Below, one piece after another: positions 43,929-52,458 of a stretch of DNA of 64,000 nt. Source of the stretch: Brevundimonas diminuta 3F5N (lineage in GTDB: Bacteria > Pseudomonadota > Alphaproteobacteria > Caulobacterales > Caulobacteraceae); the NCBI RefSeq assembly GCF_900163625.1, contig NZ_FUIE01000084.1:23488-87487 (forward strand). Direction: 5' to 3'. The stretch's first letter is position 1. The number at the start of each line of letters is the position of its first letter. The notes under the pieces are model-generated. The model saw nothing but the letters and a program-made list of their open reading frames with translations, searched no databases and had not been told where the DNA came from. The position numbers and the translations under genes were made by a program.

Positions 43929-44816
43929 ATGCAGTTGAAGGATCGGGTCGCCATCGTGACCGGCGCGGGCGGGGGCCTGGGCCGCTGTCACGCCCTCTAT
44001 CTGGCCGGTCAGGGCGCCAAGGTCGTGGTCAACGACCTGACCGAGGCGGCGGCGCAGGGCGTGGCGGACGAGATCGTCGCGGCGGGCGGCCAGGCGATGG
44101 CGGCGGCGGGTTCCGTCACCGACGTCGACGCGGTTCAGGCCATGGTCGAGGCGGCGATAAAGGCCTGGGGCCGCATCGACATCCTGATCAACAACGCCGG
44201 CATCCTGCGCGACAAGAGCTTCTCGAAGATGAGCCTGGATGACTTCCGCCTGGTGGTGGACGTGCATCTGATGGGGGCGGCCATCTGCTCCAAGGCGGTG
44301 TGGGAGATCATGCGCGCGCAGAACTACGGCCGCATCGTCATGACGACCTCTTCTTCCGGCCTCTACGGCAATTTCGGCCAGGCCAACTATGGCGCGGCCA
44401 AGCTGGCCCAGGTGGGGCTGATGCAGACCCTGGCCATCGAGGGCGCCAAGCATAACATCAAGGTCAACGCCCTGGCGCCGACCGCCGCCACCCAGATGAC
44501 GGCGGGCATTCTGTCCGAGGAGGTGCTGAAGGCGCTGGACCCGGCCCTGGTCAGCCCCGGCCTGCTGGCGCTGGTGGGCGAGGATGCGCCGACGCGGGCC
44601 ATCCTGTGCGCGGGCGGCGGGCATTTCGCCACGGCCAACATCACCCTGACGCCGGGCGTTCGCATCGGCGGGGCTGCGGATGCGGGCGAGCAACTGATCG
44701 CACGCTGGGACGAGGTCGCGAACCGCGAGGGCGAGATCGTGCCCGACTACGGTTTCCAGCAGGGTGCGCAGGAGATGATCTCGGCGGGGGTGTCGGCGCC
44801 GATGGCGGCGGGCTGA
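43929..44816 (+). CDS. Short-chain dehydrogenase, MFE-2-like 3-hydroxyacyl-CoA type
   Basis: 295 residues. TGAGGGLGRCHALYLAGQGAKVVVNDL binds NAD(P); NNAGILRDKSFSKMSLDDF, TTSSSGLYGNFGQANYGAAK (catalytic Ser, Tyr, Lys) and KVNALAPTAATQM follow the pattern of the hydroxyacyl-CoA dehydrogenase part of peroxisomal multifunctional enzyme 2. ATG 43929 is chosen because GGAG ends six bases before it; ATG 43923 in frame sits directly on the GGAG. Probably acts in beta-oxidation of CoA esters. Ends 4 bp from the convergent permease gene. Confidence 0.88.
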   Translation: MQLKDRVAIVTGAGGGLGRCHALYLAGQGAKVVVNDLTEAAAQGVADEIVAAGGQAMAAAGSVTDVDAVQAMVEAAIKAWGRIDILINNAGILRDKSFSKMSLDDFRLVVDVHLMGAAICSKAVWEIMRAQNYGRIVMTTSSSGLYGNFGQANYGAAKLAQVGLMQTLAIEGAKHNIKVNALAPTAATQMTAGILSEEVLKALDPALVSPGLLALVGEDAPTRAILCAGGGHFATANITLTPGVRIGGAADAGEQLIARWDEVANREGEIVPDYGFQQGAQEMISAGVSAPMAAG

Positions 44817-44820
44817 GCCT

Positions 44821-47103
44821 TCAGGCGCGGCGGCGTTCGTCGCCGCGCCACAGCCACAGGGCGCCGAAGACGGCGGCCAGGGCCGCCAAGGTCAGCGCCT
44901 GGGGCGCGACTTCGGCCAGGCTGGCCCCCATGGCGTTCATCCGCACGAAGGCCTGAACCGCCGCGGTCGAGGGCGACAGGTGCGCCAGCCAGACCAGAAG
45001 TTTGGGCATCATGAAGTGAGGCCAGGCCGCGCCCGCCAGGAAGAACAGCGGCGCTGACGTGCCGACCAGCACCTGCAACACGCGCTCGTGCCGGTCGAAC
45101 AGCCCGCCCAGCAGCAGGCCCAGCGCCGATACTCCGGCGGCGAAGACGGGCGCCAGCAGCATCACGCCGGCCATGTCGCCCGCCCGCGGATAGTCCTGAA
45201 ACCAGAAGACGAAGCCGAAATAGAACAGGCAGGACGCCGTGCCGATCGCCGTCAGCGCCAGCCACAGGCCCAGCCGGGCGCTGCGCCGCATGGGGGACGC
45301 GCCGGTCTCGCGACGCAGGGCGGCGATGACGCCCGCGCCCAGCAGCAGGGTCTGTTGCAGGATGATCAGGCTGACGGCGGGCACGGCGTAGTCGCCATAG
45401 CCCTCGGTCGGGTTGAACAGCGACTCCTGCTTCAGCGTGGGCGCCAGTCTGGCCGCGCGGGCGGCCTCGGGCAGGCCCTCCAGCCGTGTCTCGGCGACAT
45501 GGGCGGCGGCCGCCGCGACCGCCTTGCCGACCGAGGTGACGCGGACCAGATAGCCGCCGTTCAGCCAGACGGCCACGCCGTCGGGCGCGCCGCGCGCCAG
45601 GTCGGCCTCGAACCGTTCGGGCAGGATGACGACGCCGTCGACCACGCCGCGCCGCATCAGGTCGGACGCCTCGGCGGTCGAGGGGATGACGGCGGCGACC
45701 TCGACCGCGTGGGAGGCGTTCAGGTCTTCGACCAGGGCGCGGGTCAGGGCGCTCTGCGTCGGCGTCACCACGGCGACCGGCAGGCCCGTCGCCGCCTGCC
45801 CGGCGTAGGCTGCCGGATAATAGAAGGCGTAGAGGACCACAGCCAGGATCAGCAGGCTGCTGACCGGCCGGGCGCGCGGCAGGTTACGGAAGGTCGCGAT
45901 GAAGGCGGCGCCCACGCCTTGTTCCGGCAGGGGAAAGGCCAGCGCCTCGGCCTTGGGCGCGCGGCGGGCGCGCAGGCGGATCAGCACGGCGGCCAGGATC
46001 AGGGCGATCAAGGTGACGACGCTCAGGATCATCAGGTCGCGCCAGGCGCCGCCGGGCGCCGCGCCGGTCACCATCTGTCCGGTCTGCAGGCGCAGATAGT
46101 GAGTGTAGGGCAGGATGTCGCTCCAGATCCGGGCGAAGCGCGGCCCGTGATCCAGCGGCAGGGTGCCGTTCGAGAAGGCGATGGCCGCGCCCGAATAGAT
46201 GGCGGTGGCCGAGAAGGCCATGTCGACATCTCCCAGCAGAGCGACCAGCAGGGCCGACAGGGCGACGCTGACCGCCATCAGGGCGACCACGCCCAGCATC
46301 AGCAGGGGCAGCGATCCCGCCACGCCCCAGCCCCTGACCCCGCACAGCCAGCCGATCCAGGCCAGACCCCACAGCGTGAAGACGACGAAGTGCGGCGTCA
46401 GCCGTCCGATCAGGGCCGCCGTGGTCCGCCCGCCGGTCTGCGCCCTGAACGCCTGGAACGAGCCGCCCTGCATCAACCGCCCGACCGCCAGCACCGCCGA
46501 ACAGGCGGCCAGAAGGTGCAGCACGCCGGGCGCCAGCAGGCCGCCGAGGAACAGCTCGAAGCTCAGCTGCGGATTGCCGATGATCGACACCTGGACGGCG
46601 GGCGGCTCCAGCGCCGTGGCGGGCAGGCCCATCTGGCGGGCCCGCTCTTCCAGCCTTGGCGCGGCGGCCGAGGCTATGGCCGAGGACTGGCCCAGGGCCG
46701 ACAGGGCGCCGACGGTCTGGAAGGCGCCGTTGAAGGAGACGGTCGCCTGTTCCGGGCGACGGAAGGCGCCCTCGGTGAAGCCCGAGGGGAAGTGGGCGAT
46801 GCTGTAGATCTCGCCGCGTCGCATCAGGGCCACGGCCTCGTTCACCGTCGCCGGGGCGTGGGCCACGCGCACGCCGGGGCTGGCCTCCATGTTGCGGATC
46901 GCAGCCCGGCTGAAGGCGGAATTGTCCTGATCCACCACGGCGACCGGCGCCTGGCGGATCACGCCGGGCGCCAGCATGGCCGCGATCACCGCCAGCAGGA
47001 TCAGCGGCAGGCCGAAGGCGACGAAGGCGTCCCACGGGCGGGTCGCCAGCCGCCGCGTCTCGTCCTGAACGGCCGCGAGGAAGACGGCCGCGCCGCCCTT
47101 CAT
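44821..47103 (-). CDS. ABC-2 type permease, two halves fused
   Basis: 760 residues made of two consecutive ABC-2 permease units. Each has an N-terminal helix (FVAFGLPLILLAVIAAML; later SLLILAVVLYAFYYPAAYAG), a large periplasmic domain with a DxDxSxxS-like strand (VAVVDQDNSAFSRA; VAVVTPTQSALTRA), and five further helices; the second half shows SLIILQQTLLLGAGVIAAL and the YhgE-like end LVWLAHLSPSTAAVQAFVRMN. Two halves in one chain would form a whole transmembrane unit. It overlaps hlyD by 4 bp. No ABC ATPase gene lies in this operon or elsewhere in the window. Likely an exporter working with the HlyD and TolC proteins. Confidence 0.87.
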   Translation of the reverse strand: MKGGAAVFLAAVQDETRRLATRPWDAFVAFGLPLILLAVIAAMLAPGVIRQAPVAVVDQDNSAFSRAAIRNMEASPGVRVAHAPATVNEAVALMRRGEIYSIAHFPSGFTEGAFRRPEQATVSFNGAFQTVGALSALGQSSAIASAAAPRLEERARQMGLPATALEPPAVQVSIIGNPQLSFELFLGGLLAPGVLHLLAACSAVLAVGRLMQGGSFQAFRAQTGGRTTAALIGRLTPHFVVFTLWGLAWIGWLCGVRGWGVAGSLPLLMLGVVALMAVSVALSALLVALLGDVDMAFSATAIYSGAAIAFSNGTLPLDHGPRFARIWSDILPYTHYLRLQTGQMVTGAAPGGAWRDLMILSVVTLIALILAAVLIRLRARRAPKAEALAFPLPEQGVGAAFIATFRNLPRARPVSSLLILAVVLYAFYYPAAYAGQAATGLPVAVVTPTQSALTRALVEDLNASHAVEVAAVIPSTAEASDLMRRGVVDGVVILPERFEADLARGAPDGVAVWLNGGYLVRVTSVGKAVAAAAAHVAETRLEGLPEAARAARLAPTLKQESLFNPTEGYGDYAVPAVSLIILQQTLLLGAGVIAALRRETGASPMRRSARLGLWLALTAIGTASCLFYFGFVFWFQDYPRAGDMAGVMLLAPVFAAGVSALGLLLGGLFDRHERVLQVLVGTSAPLFFLAGAAWPHFMMPKLLVWLAHLSPSTAAVQAFVRMNAMGASLAEVAPQALTLAALAAVFGALWLWRGDERRRA

Positions 47104-48167
47104 CGCGACGACCAGTCGAACAGGACGCTCATACCCGGCCGCAGCCCTTCGATCGGCCGGGCGGGCTTGGCCTTCACCTGGAAGCTGCGCACGTCATAGC
47201 CGCTGGACTGGCGGGTCGAGCGCCAGGTGGCGAACTCGCCCTGGGGGCTGATGGTGGTGACGCGGAAGGCGGCGTTCTTCACGCTCAGCGCGGGCACGTC
47301 GCCGCGCACGATCGCGCCGATCTTCAGGTCGCGGAACTGGTCCTCGCGCACGCTGAAGGCGACCCAGGGATCGGCCGTGTCGACGATGGTGAAGACCGGA
47401 ACCCCCGTCAGCACCAGTTCGCCGACATTGGCGAAGCGTTCCGACACCTCGCCGCCGTGGGGGGCGGTCAGGCGGGTCTCGCCCTGCAGGCTCTCGACCT
47501 CGGCGACGGCGGCGCGAGCGCCGCTGACGTTGGCGTCGGCGACGGCCTTCTCCTGCGGCCGGGTTCCGGCCAGGGCCTTCAGATACTGCTGGCGGGCGGC
47601 CTCGGTCTGGGAGGCGGTGGCGGCGCGGGCGGCGACGGCCTCGTCGCGGCGCTGGGCCGAGATGACGCCCTCGGCGAACAGGTTCTCCGCCCGGCGCGCG
47701 GTCTGGTCGGCCAGGCGGGCCGTGGCCTGTGAGGCGCGCCAGATCGATTCGACCGACTGCACGTCCTCCGTGCGGGCGCCTTCGCGGCTCAGGGACTGGA
47801 TGGCCTCGGTCGACTGCAGCAGGGCGCGGGCCTGGGCGTCCTTGGCCTCGACCTCGGGGCTGCTCATCAGGGCCAGTTCCTGCCCGGCCCTCACCTGATC
47901 GCCCTCGGCGGCCAGGAAGCGTTCGACGCGGCTGGGCACCTTGGTGGCGACGGTGAAGGTCTCGGCCTCGACCATGCCCTGCACCTGATCCGGCGCCGGG
48001 CGGGCGGCCAGGAACAGGCCCACGACGATGAAGGCGATCAGCAGGACCACGCCCGCCGCGACGATCAGGGGCAGCGGCGACCGGCGCGGTTTCGGCGGCG
48101 GCGCTTCGGCCGGCTGGGGCGGCGTATAGGCTGAGGAAGGCGTCTCGCTCATGGGGCGCTGATTCAT
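47100..48167 (-). CDS. HlyD family periplasmic adaptor (membrane fusion protein)
   Basis: 355 residues: proline-rich cytoplasmic start, one membrane helix (LPLIVAAGVVLLIAFIVVGLFLA, about 33-55), then the lipoyl-like half motifs (GMVEAETFTVATKVPSRVERFLAAEGDQVRAGQELALM), a long alpha hairpin (SLSREGARTEDVQSVES to ARAAVAEVESLQG), the second lipoyl half (TRLTAPHGGEVSERFANVGELVLTGVPVF) and a beta-barrel end. It bridges the inner-membrane permease and the TolC channel. Start and stop overlap the neighbours by 4 bp each, so it is the middle gene of a three-gene operon. Confidence 0.92.
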   Translation of the reverse strand: MNQRPMSETPSSAYTPPQPAEAPPPKPRRSPLPLIVAAGVVLLIAFIVVGLFLAARPAPDQVQGMVEAETFTVATKVPSRVERFLAAEGDQVRAGQELALMSSPEVEAKDAQARALLQSTEAIQSLSREGARTEDVQSVESIWRASQATARLADQTARRAENLFAEGVISAQRRDEAVAARAATASQTEAARQQYLKALAGTRPQEKAVADANVSGARAAVAEVESLQGETRLTAPHGGEVSERFANVGELVLTGVPVFTIVDTADPWVAFSVREDQFRDLKIGAIVRGDVPALSVKNAAFRVTTISPQGEFATWRSTRQSSGYDVRSFQVKAKPARPIEGLRPGMSVLFDWSSR

Positions 48168-49672
48168 TGGGCGCTGATCCGGTCGTCGCGTTGCAGATAG
48201 TCGTTCAGGGTCTGGTCGCTTCCCGCCGCCGCCAGCAGGGCCGCCAGGCTGAGGTCGTACTCATAGGCCGCCGCCGCCCGTTGCAGCCGCGCCGTTCCCA
48301 GCAGGTTGCGGGCGTCGATGACCGAGGCGGCCGTCGCTTCGCCCTCGCGGAAGCCGACCTCCTGCACGCGCAGGTTCTCGCGGGCGGCCTCCAGGCTGCT
48401 GTCCATGGTCAGGAACTGCCGCCGCGCCAGCTCGACCTGATTATAGGCGCGCGTGACCAGCAGGCGGGCGTCGTCGCGAGCCTGGCGCTCGACCTCTCCG
48501 GCGGCTGAGGCCTGGGCGCGGGCGGCGCCGAGCATCCGCCGCCGGTCCAGCGACGACATCAGGGTGTAGCGGGCGCCCAATCCAAAGGCCCAGTCCGGCT
48601 CGGTCGGCAGGGCGTCGTCCGGGTTCATGTTGTAAGTCCCGAAGGCGTAGACCGACGGCTTCATCCGCGACGCCGCCAGGTCCGCCCCGGCCTCGGCCAG
48701 ATCGCGTCCCGCCTGGGCCTGGATGAGGCGCGAATTCGACTGGCTCGCGCTGTCCAGAAAGACGGATGCGGGGCCGACCGGATCGCGATTGACGAACAGG
48801 GGCGTGGTCGGGGTCACGCCCGCCTCGACATCGGCGACGCGGGCCAGGGAGGCGACGGCGTTCTCATGCTCCAGCTCGGCGCGGTTGAGCTGGCGCTGGG
48901 CGGCGTCGCGGACGACCTCGACCTGAAGCGTCTGGGCGCGGCTGAGCATCCCTTCTTCTTCCATGCGGCGGGCGTTCTTCAGGTGCAGGTCGAAGCCGTC
49001 GCGGGTCTCCAGCGCGATCTTCAGCGCCTCGGCCGCCAGCACCTGGCCGAAATAGGCGCGGGCCAGGTTGACGCTCTCCAGGTTCAGGGCCTCCTGCCGC
49101 CGGGCCTCGGCCAGGTCGACGTTGGCCGCCGCCGCGCGCCGCAGGGCGGGGATGGCCCCGCCGGTGTAGATCGGTTGCAGCGCCGTCACCGTCGGGCGGA
49201 AGGTCGTGTCGTCCACCTGCAGCCGGATATCGTGGGGCAGGGCGGCGAAGATCTCCGGCAGGGCGGCCTGCAACCGCTGCCCCACCGCGTTCAGCACATC
49301 GCCCGGCACGCCCGGCAGGTCGGAGATCAGGCCGGGAATGGCGGCGCCCAGGTCGGACTGGGCGCGGTCCAGCGTGTCCGACAGCGACAGGTCGAAGGTC
49401 TTGCGATAGCGGATCAGCTGGGCGTCCAGCGACACCGTGGGCCGGTTCAGTCCGGCGGCGACCTGGGCCTGGGCCTCGGCGGCTTCGACCCCGTATCCGG
49501 CGGCGCGCCCCAGGCTGGAGGTCGTACGCAGCCGCGTCTCCGCCTCAGCGTAGGTCAGGGGCGTGCGCGGCGTCTCGGCGGCGGCTTGAGTCTGAGCCAG
49601 GGCGGGCGTCGCGCAGGCCGTCAGGGCGCCCGCAGCCAGGACGATACGCCATCCGTTCCAAGCCCTCGCCAT
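48164..49672 (-). CDS. TolC family outer-membrane efflux protein
   Basis: 502 residues from ATG 49672: a signal peptide ending at ATPALAQ, then long helical hairpins in two repeats with outer-membrane strands (RPTVSLDAQLIRYRKTFDLS, MKPSVYAFGTYNMNPDDALP). LTYAEAETRLRTTSSLGRAA opens the family domain; ASVIDARNLLGTARLQRAAAAYEYDLSLAALLAAAG closes it. A frame continuing to 49729 only adds 19 residues lacking export features. First gene of the tolC-hlyD-permease operon; substrates are unknown. It is separated from bamF by a terminator. Confidence 0.92.
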   Translation of the reverse strand: MARAWNGWRIVLAAGALTACATPALAQTQAAAETPRTPLTYAEAETRLRTTSSLGRAAGYGVEAAEAQAQVAAGLNRPTVSLDAQLIRYRKTFDLSLSDTLDRAQSDLGAAIPGLISDLPGVPGDVLNAVGQRLQAALPEIFAALPHDIRLQVDDTTFRPTVTALQPIYTGGAIPALRRAAAANVDLAEARRQEALNLESVNLARAYFGQVLAAEALKIALETRDGFDLHLKNARRMEEEGMLSRAQTLQVEVVRDAAQRQLNRAELEHENAVASLARVADVEAGVTPTTPLFVNRDPVGPASVFLDSASQSNSRLIQAQAGRDLAEAGADLAASRMKPSVYAFGTYNMNPDDALPTEPDWAFGLGARYTLMSSLDRRRMLGAARAQASAAGEVERQARDDARLLVTRAYNQVELARRQFLTMDSSLEAARENLRVQEVGFREGEATAASVIDARNLLGTARLQRAAAAYEYDLSLAALLAAAGSDQTLNDYLQRDDRISAQ

Positions 49673-49749
49673 CGCATCACCCCGCAACCAGCTGTGAACA
49701 ACGATCCTGAAGCGCGGCCGTTGCGTCAAGCAAGCGCGTCAATTGCAAA

Positions 49750-49777
49750 GGGCGCGCTCGTCGTGACGAACGCGCCC
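49750..49777 (-). terminator. Terminator of the lspA-bamF operon
   Basis: GGGCGCG (49750-49756) pairs with CGCGCCC (49771-49777), extended by TCGT/ACGA after one mismatch, with a 4-nt loop. It lies about 29 bp after the bamF stop on the minus strand and is followed by TTTGC, a weak U-tract. It also separates this operon from the tolC promoter. Confidence 0.65.
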
Positions 49778-49805
49778 CTTGACCGAAGATGAAGCCTGTC
49801 CGGTC

Positions 49806-50372
49806 TTACAGGCCCGGAAGCTTGAAGCGGCCGTCGCGACGGGCGGCGATGGTGATGCCTTCGCGGCCGCCGGTCAGGGCGTCCAGACGCGCGCGCTCGC
49901 TGGCGGCGTCGATGGTCTTGCCGCCTTCCGATGACTGGCTGACGGTCGCGGCCTGGCTGGCCGGATCGTCCTTGCGCCAGAACATGATGCGGTTGGCCCA
50001 GCTTTCTTCCTTGTGCGCCAGGCTGCCGAATTCGTCGTCAACCACATAGCGGGCCAGCGGATCGGCGCGATCGGCGCCGGCTTCGGCGGCCAGAACCTGC
50101 TCGCCGGGGGTGCGGGTCACGGCCTGGCGCTGGCCCAGCAGAATCTGGCGGGCGGCGCTTTCGGGGGCCAGCTCTTGCGGGCGCGGGGCGCCGGGCGAAG
50201 GCGGGGTCAGGCCGTATTCCGGCGGCACGACCAGCGGGGCGCTGGCCACGGTGACGAATTCGTCCGGCACGACCTTGGACAGGCCGATGCTCTGCTTCAT
50301 CGATCCGCAGGCGCTCAGGCTGAGGGCCGCGCCGGCGGCCAGGGTCACGATCAGGACGGGACGGTTACGCAT
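49806..50372 (-). CDS. bamF: DUF3035 lipoprotein, BAM complex subunit BamF
   Basis: 188 residues with a lipoprotein signal (LAAGAALSLSACGSM; Cys about residue 22). The body is the DUF3035 pattern: KVVPDEFVTVASAPLVVPPEYGLTPPSPGAPRPQE, then DPLARYVVDDEFGSLAHKEESWANRIMFWR. In Caulobacter this protein is the extra subunit BamF of the outer-membrane protein assembly machine. The gene lies 68 bp behind lspA, whose product would process its lipobox, so the two genes make a sensible pair. Outer-membrane periplasmic face is expected. Confidence 0.85.
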   Translation of the reverse strand: MRNRPVLIVTLAAGAALSLSACGSMKQSIGLSKVVPDEFVTVASAPLVVPPEYGLTPPSPGAPRPQELAPESAARQILLGQRQAVTRTPGEQVLAAEAGADRADPLARYVVDDEFGSLAHKEESWANRIMFWRKDDPASQAATVSQSSEGGKTIDAASERARLDALTGGREGITIAARRDGRFKLPGL

Positions 50373-50440
50373 GGGTCGTTCGGCTCCGGGAGGCGCGCCG
50401 CACGGGCGCTGGCTCGGGTCGATAAGTTAAGGGGGTGTGA

Positions 50441-50968
50441 TTACGACTTTTCGTGGGCCGCGCCAACTGTCGAACGGCGCTCGGACAGGAAGCTGTCCAG
50501 GATCAGCAGGACGACGCCGACGGTGATGCCGCTGTCGGCGATGTTGAAGATCCAGGGGAACAGGCCCGTGCCGGAAAAGTCGAGGAAGTCGACCACGCCG
50601 CCGAAACGGATGCGGTCGATGACGTTGCCGATCGCGCCGCCCATGACCAGGCCGATGGCCGCGACCAGCAGGCGGCGGTCCGCCCGCGTCGCCCACCAGG
50701 CCAGCAGGCCCGCCACGACGACGGAGAAGACGCTCAGGATCCAGCGCCCGGCGCCGCCGCCGAACAGGCCGAAGCTGACCCCGGTGTTCAGCACATAGGT
50801 CAGATTAAACACCGGCGGCGCCACCTCGGCGATCCGCAGGCCGTCGGGAATGTGGGTGATGTGTTCTGCGCCGATGGCGCTCAACACCCAGGCCTTGGTC
50901 AGCTGATCCAGCACGATGACGGCGAGGGCGATCAGATAGGCCCCCAGGGCGAGACGAGAAATCTTCAT
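50441..50968 (-). CDS. lspA: Lipoprotein signal peptidase
   Basis: Aspartyl protease that removes signal peptides from prolipoproteins in the inner membrane. 175 residues with four membrane helices. Conserved blocks: ALAVIVLDQLTKAWV, FNLTYVLNTGVSFGLF, GLVMGGAIGNVIDRIRFGGVVDFLDF (first catalytic Asp) and FNIADSGITVGVVLLILDS (second catalytic Asp), all as in the family. Start ATG 50968. Divergent from the HAD-family gene; bamF follows. In many bacteria lspA follows ileS; here ileS lies 4 kb away on the other strand. Confidence 0.96.
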   Translation of the reverse strand: MKISRLALGAYLIALAVIVLDQLTKAWVLSAIGAEHITHIPDGLRIAEVAPPVFNLTYVLNTGVSFGLFGGGAGRWILSVFSVVVAGLLAWWATRADRRLLVAAIGLVMGGAIGNVIDRIRFGGVVDFLDFSGTGLFPWIFNIADSGITVGVVLLILDSFLSERRSTVGAAHEKS

Positions 50969-51075
50969 GTCCTGCGGGTTAGCAGGAAGACGTTCGGCGG
51001 CGAAGAGGGAAAGCGAAGGGGCGCCGATCGTCCCTACGGCCTTTCCCCCCGGTTTTCCCCCGCTATAAGCGGGGC

Positions 51076-51945
51076 ATGACCCTGTCTCATCCGCTGCCCC
51101 GCCTGTCCGCCGTCGCCGACGACTACGACATCCTGCTCTGCGACGTCTGGGGCGTGATCCACAACGGCCGCGAAAGCTGGCCTGCGGCCTGCGAGGCTCT
51201 GACGAAGTTCAATGAGAAGGGCGGCCATGTCGTCCTGATCTCCAATTCGCCGCGCCCTTCGCCGGACGTGGTGGCCCAACTGGACGCTTTGGGCGTGCCC
51301 CGCAGCGCCTGGAAGGCCTTCGTCACCTCGGGCGACGCCACCCGCGCCGAACTGGCGCGCCGGGCGCCCGGTCCGGCCTGGATCATCGGGCCGGATCGCG
51401 ACTTCGTTCTCTATGAAGGGCTGGAGCTGACCAGCGCCCATGACGCGAACGACGCCGCCTTCATCTCCGTCACCGGCCCCTATGACGACACGACCGAGAC
51501 GCCTGAGGATTATCGCGAACGCCTGACGCCCGCCGTCGCGCGCGGGCTGGAGCTGATCTGCGCCAACCCTGACCGCGTGGTGCAGCGCGGCGATTCCATC
51601 ATCTACTGCGGCGGCGCCATCGCCGACCTTTATGAGTCCATGGGCGGCCGCGTGGTCATGGCGGGCAAGCCGTTCGGTCCGATCTACGCCCTGGCGCTGC
51701 GGGAAGCGGAGGGCTTGATGGGGCGCCCCGTGGACCGTTCGCGCGTGCTGTGCATCGGCGACGGCGTGGTCACGGATGTTCTGGGCGCCGCGGAGCAGGC
51801 GCTGGACTGCCTGTTCATCGCCCAAGGCATTCACGGCGACGCCGCCAAGGGGGCGGACGGGACGCTCGATCCCGCCCGTGCAGCCGAACTGCTCCGTGCC
51901 GAGACGACCTTCGCCCGCTACGCCGCGCTGGAACTGGCGTGGTGA
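51076..51945 (+). CDS. HAD superfamily hydrolase, class IIA (TIGR01459)
   Basis: 289 residues. DYDILLCDVWGVIHNGRESW carries the nucleophile and acid/base aspartates of the HAD fold; LISNSPRPSPDVVAQLDALG has motif II (SN); GKPFGPIYALAL gives the motif III lysine, and LCIGDGVVTDVLGAAEQAL gives motif IV. Class IIA cap proteins of the NagD/pyridoxal phosphatase type; this alphaproteobacterial subgroup has no settled substrate. Upstream TTCCCCC stretches and a 107-bp gap to lspA contain the divergent promoters. MaoC and ribF follow on the same strand, as commonly seen in this group. Confidence 0.9.
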   Translation: MTLSHPLPRLSAVADDYDILLCDVWGVIHNGRESWPAACEALTKFNEKGGHVVLISNSPRPSPDVVAQLDALGVPRSAWKAFVTSGDATRAELARRAPGPAWIIGPDRDFVLYEGLELTSAHDANDAAFISVTGPYDDTTETPEDYRERLTPAVARGLELICANPDRVVQRGDSIIYCGGAIADLYESMGGRVVMAGKPFGPIYALALREAEGLMGRPVDRSRVLCIGDGVVTDVLGAAEQALDCLFIAQGIHGDAAKGADGTLDPARAAELLRAETTFARYAALELAW

Positions 51946-51984
51946 GTCTCGCCATTTCGTCGCACCTGCCTTAAAGGGCCGCTC

Positions 51985-52446
51985 ATGGTTGATCTGGTCC
52001 AAGCGCACCCGTCGGGCGGTTACATCCTCGACGAACTCCACGTCGGCATGGCCGCCGAAAAGACGGTTCACGTCACCGAAGAGCGGATTCGTCTGTTCGC
52101 CGAGGCGTCCGACGACTTCAATCCGGTGCACCTGGATGAAGCCTTCGCCGCCAAGACGGCCTATCGCGGGCGTATCGCTCACGGCCTGCTGTCGGCGGCT
52201 TTCGGTTCGGCGGTGGTGGGGACCATCCTGCCGGGCGCGGGCTCGATCTACATTTCCCAGACCCTGTCGTTCCATTTCCCGGTGCGGATCGGCGACACGG
52301 TGCGGATCGTCATCACCGTCATCGCCCTGGATCATGACAGCGCGCGCGGCGAACTGCGCTGCGAAGGCTTTGTCGAGGACAAGCTGATCATGGACGGCGT
52401 GGCCGTCGTGCGCGTGCCGCGCCGTCGCAAGCCTTCGGCCCGCTGA
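51985..52446 (+). CDS. MaoC-like (R)-specific enoyl-CoA hydratase
   Basis: 153-residue hot-dog fold protein. The catalytic block FAEASDDFNPVHLDEAFAAKTAYRGRIAHGLLSAAF contains the Asp and His of the hydratase 2 motif, and TLSFHFPVRIGDTVRI is the following conserved strand. It hydrates trans-2-enoyl-CoA to (R)-3-hydroxyacyl-CoA; a link to fatty acid breakdown or PHA precursors is possible but no such genes are adjacent. Twelve bases separate it from ribF, suggesting co-transcription. Confidence 0.9.
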   Translation: MVDLVQAHPSGGYILDELHVGMAAEKTVHVTEERIRLFAEASDDFNPVHLDEAFAAKTAYRGRIAHGLLSAAFGSAVVGTILPGAGSIYISQTLSFHFPVRIGDTVRIVITVIALDHDSARGELRCEGFVEDKLIMDGVAVVRVPRRRKPSAR

Positions 52447-52458
52447 AGGCCGCCTGAA

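Noticed and set aside
45088..47199. 703-codon plus-strand frame opposite the ABC permease
   Set aside because: Shadow of the permease gene: composition is dominated by Arg, Gln, Gly and His and there are no domains; the minus strand shows a full transporter with overlapping neighbours.
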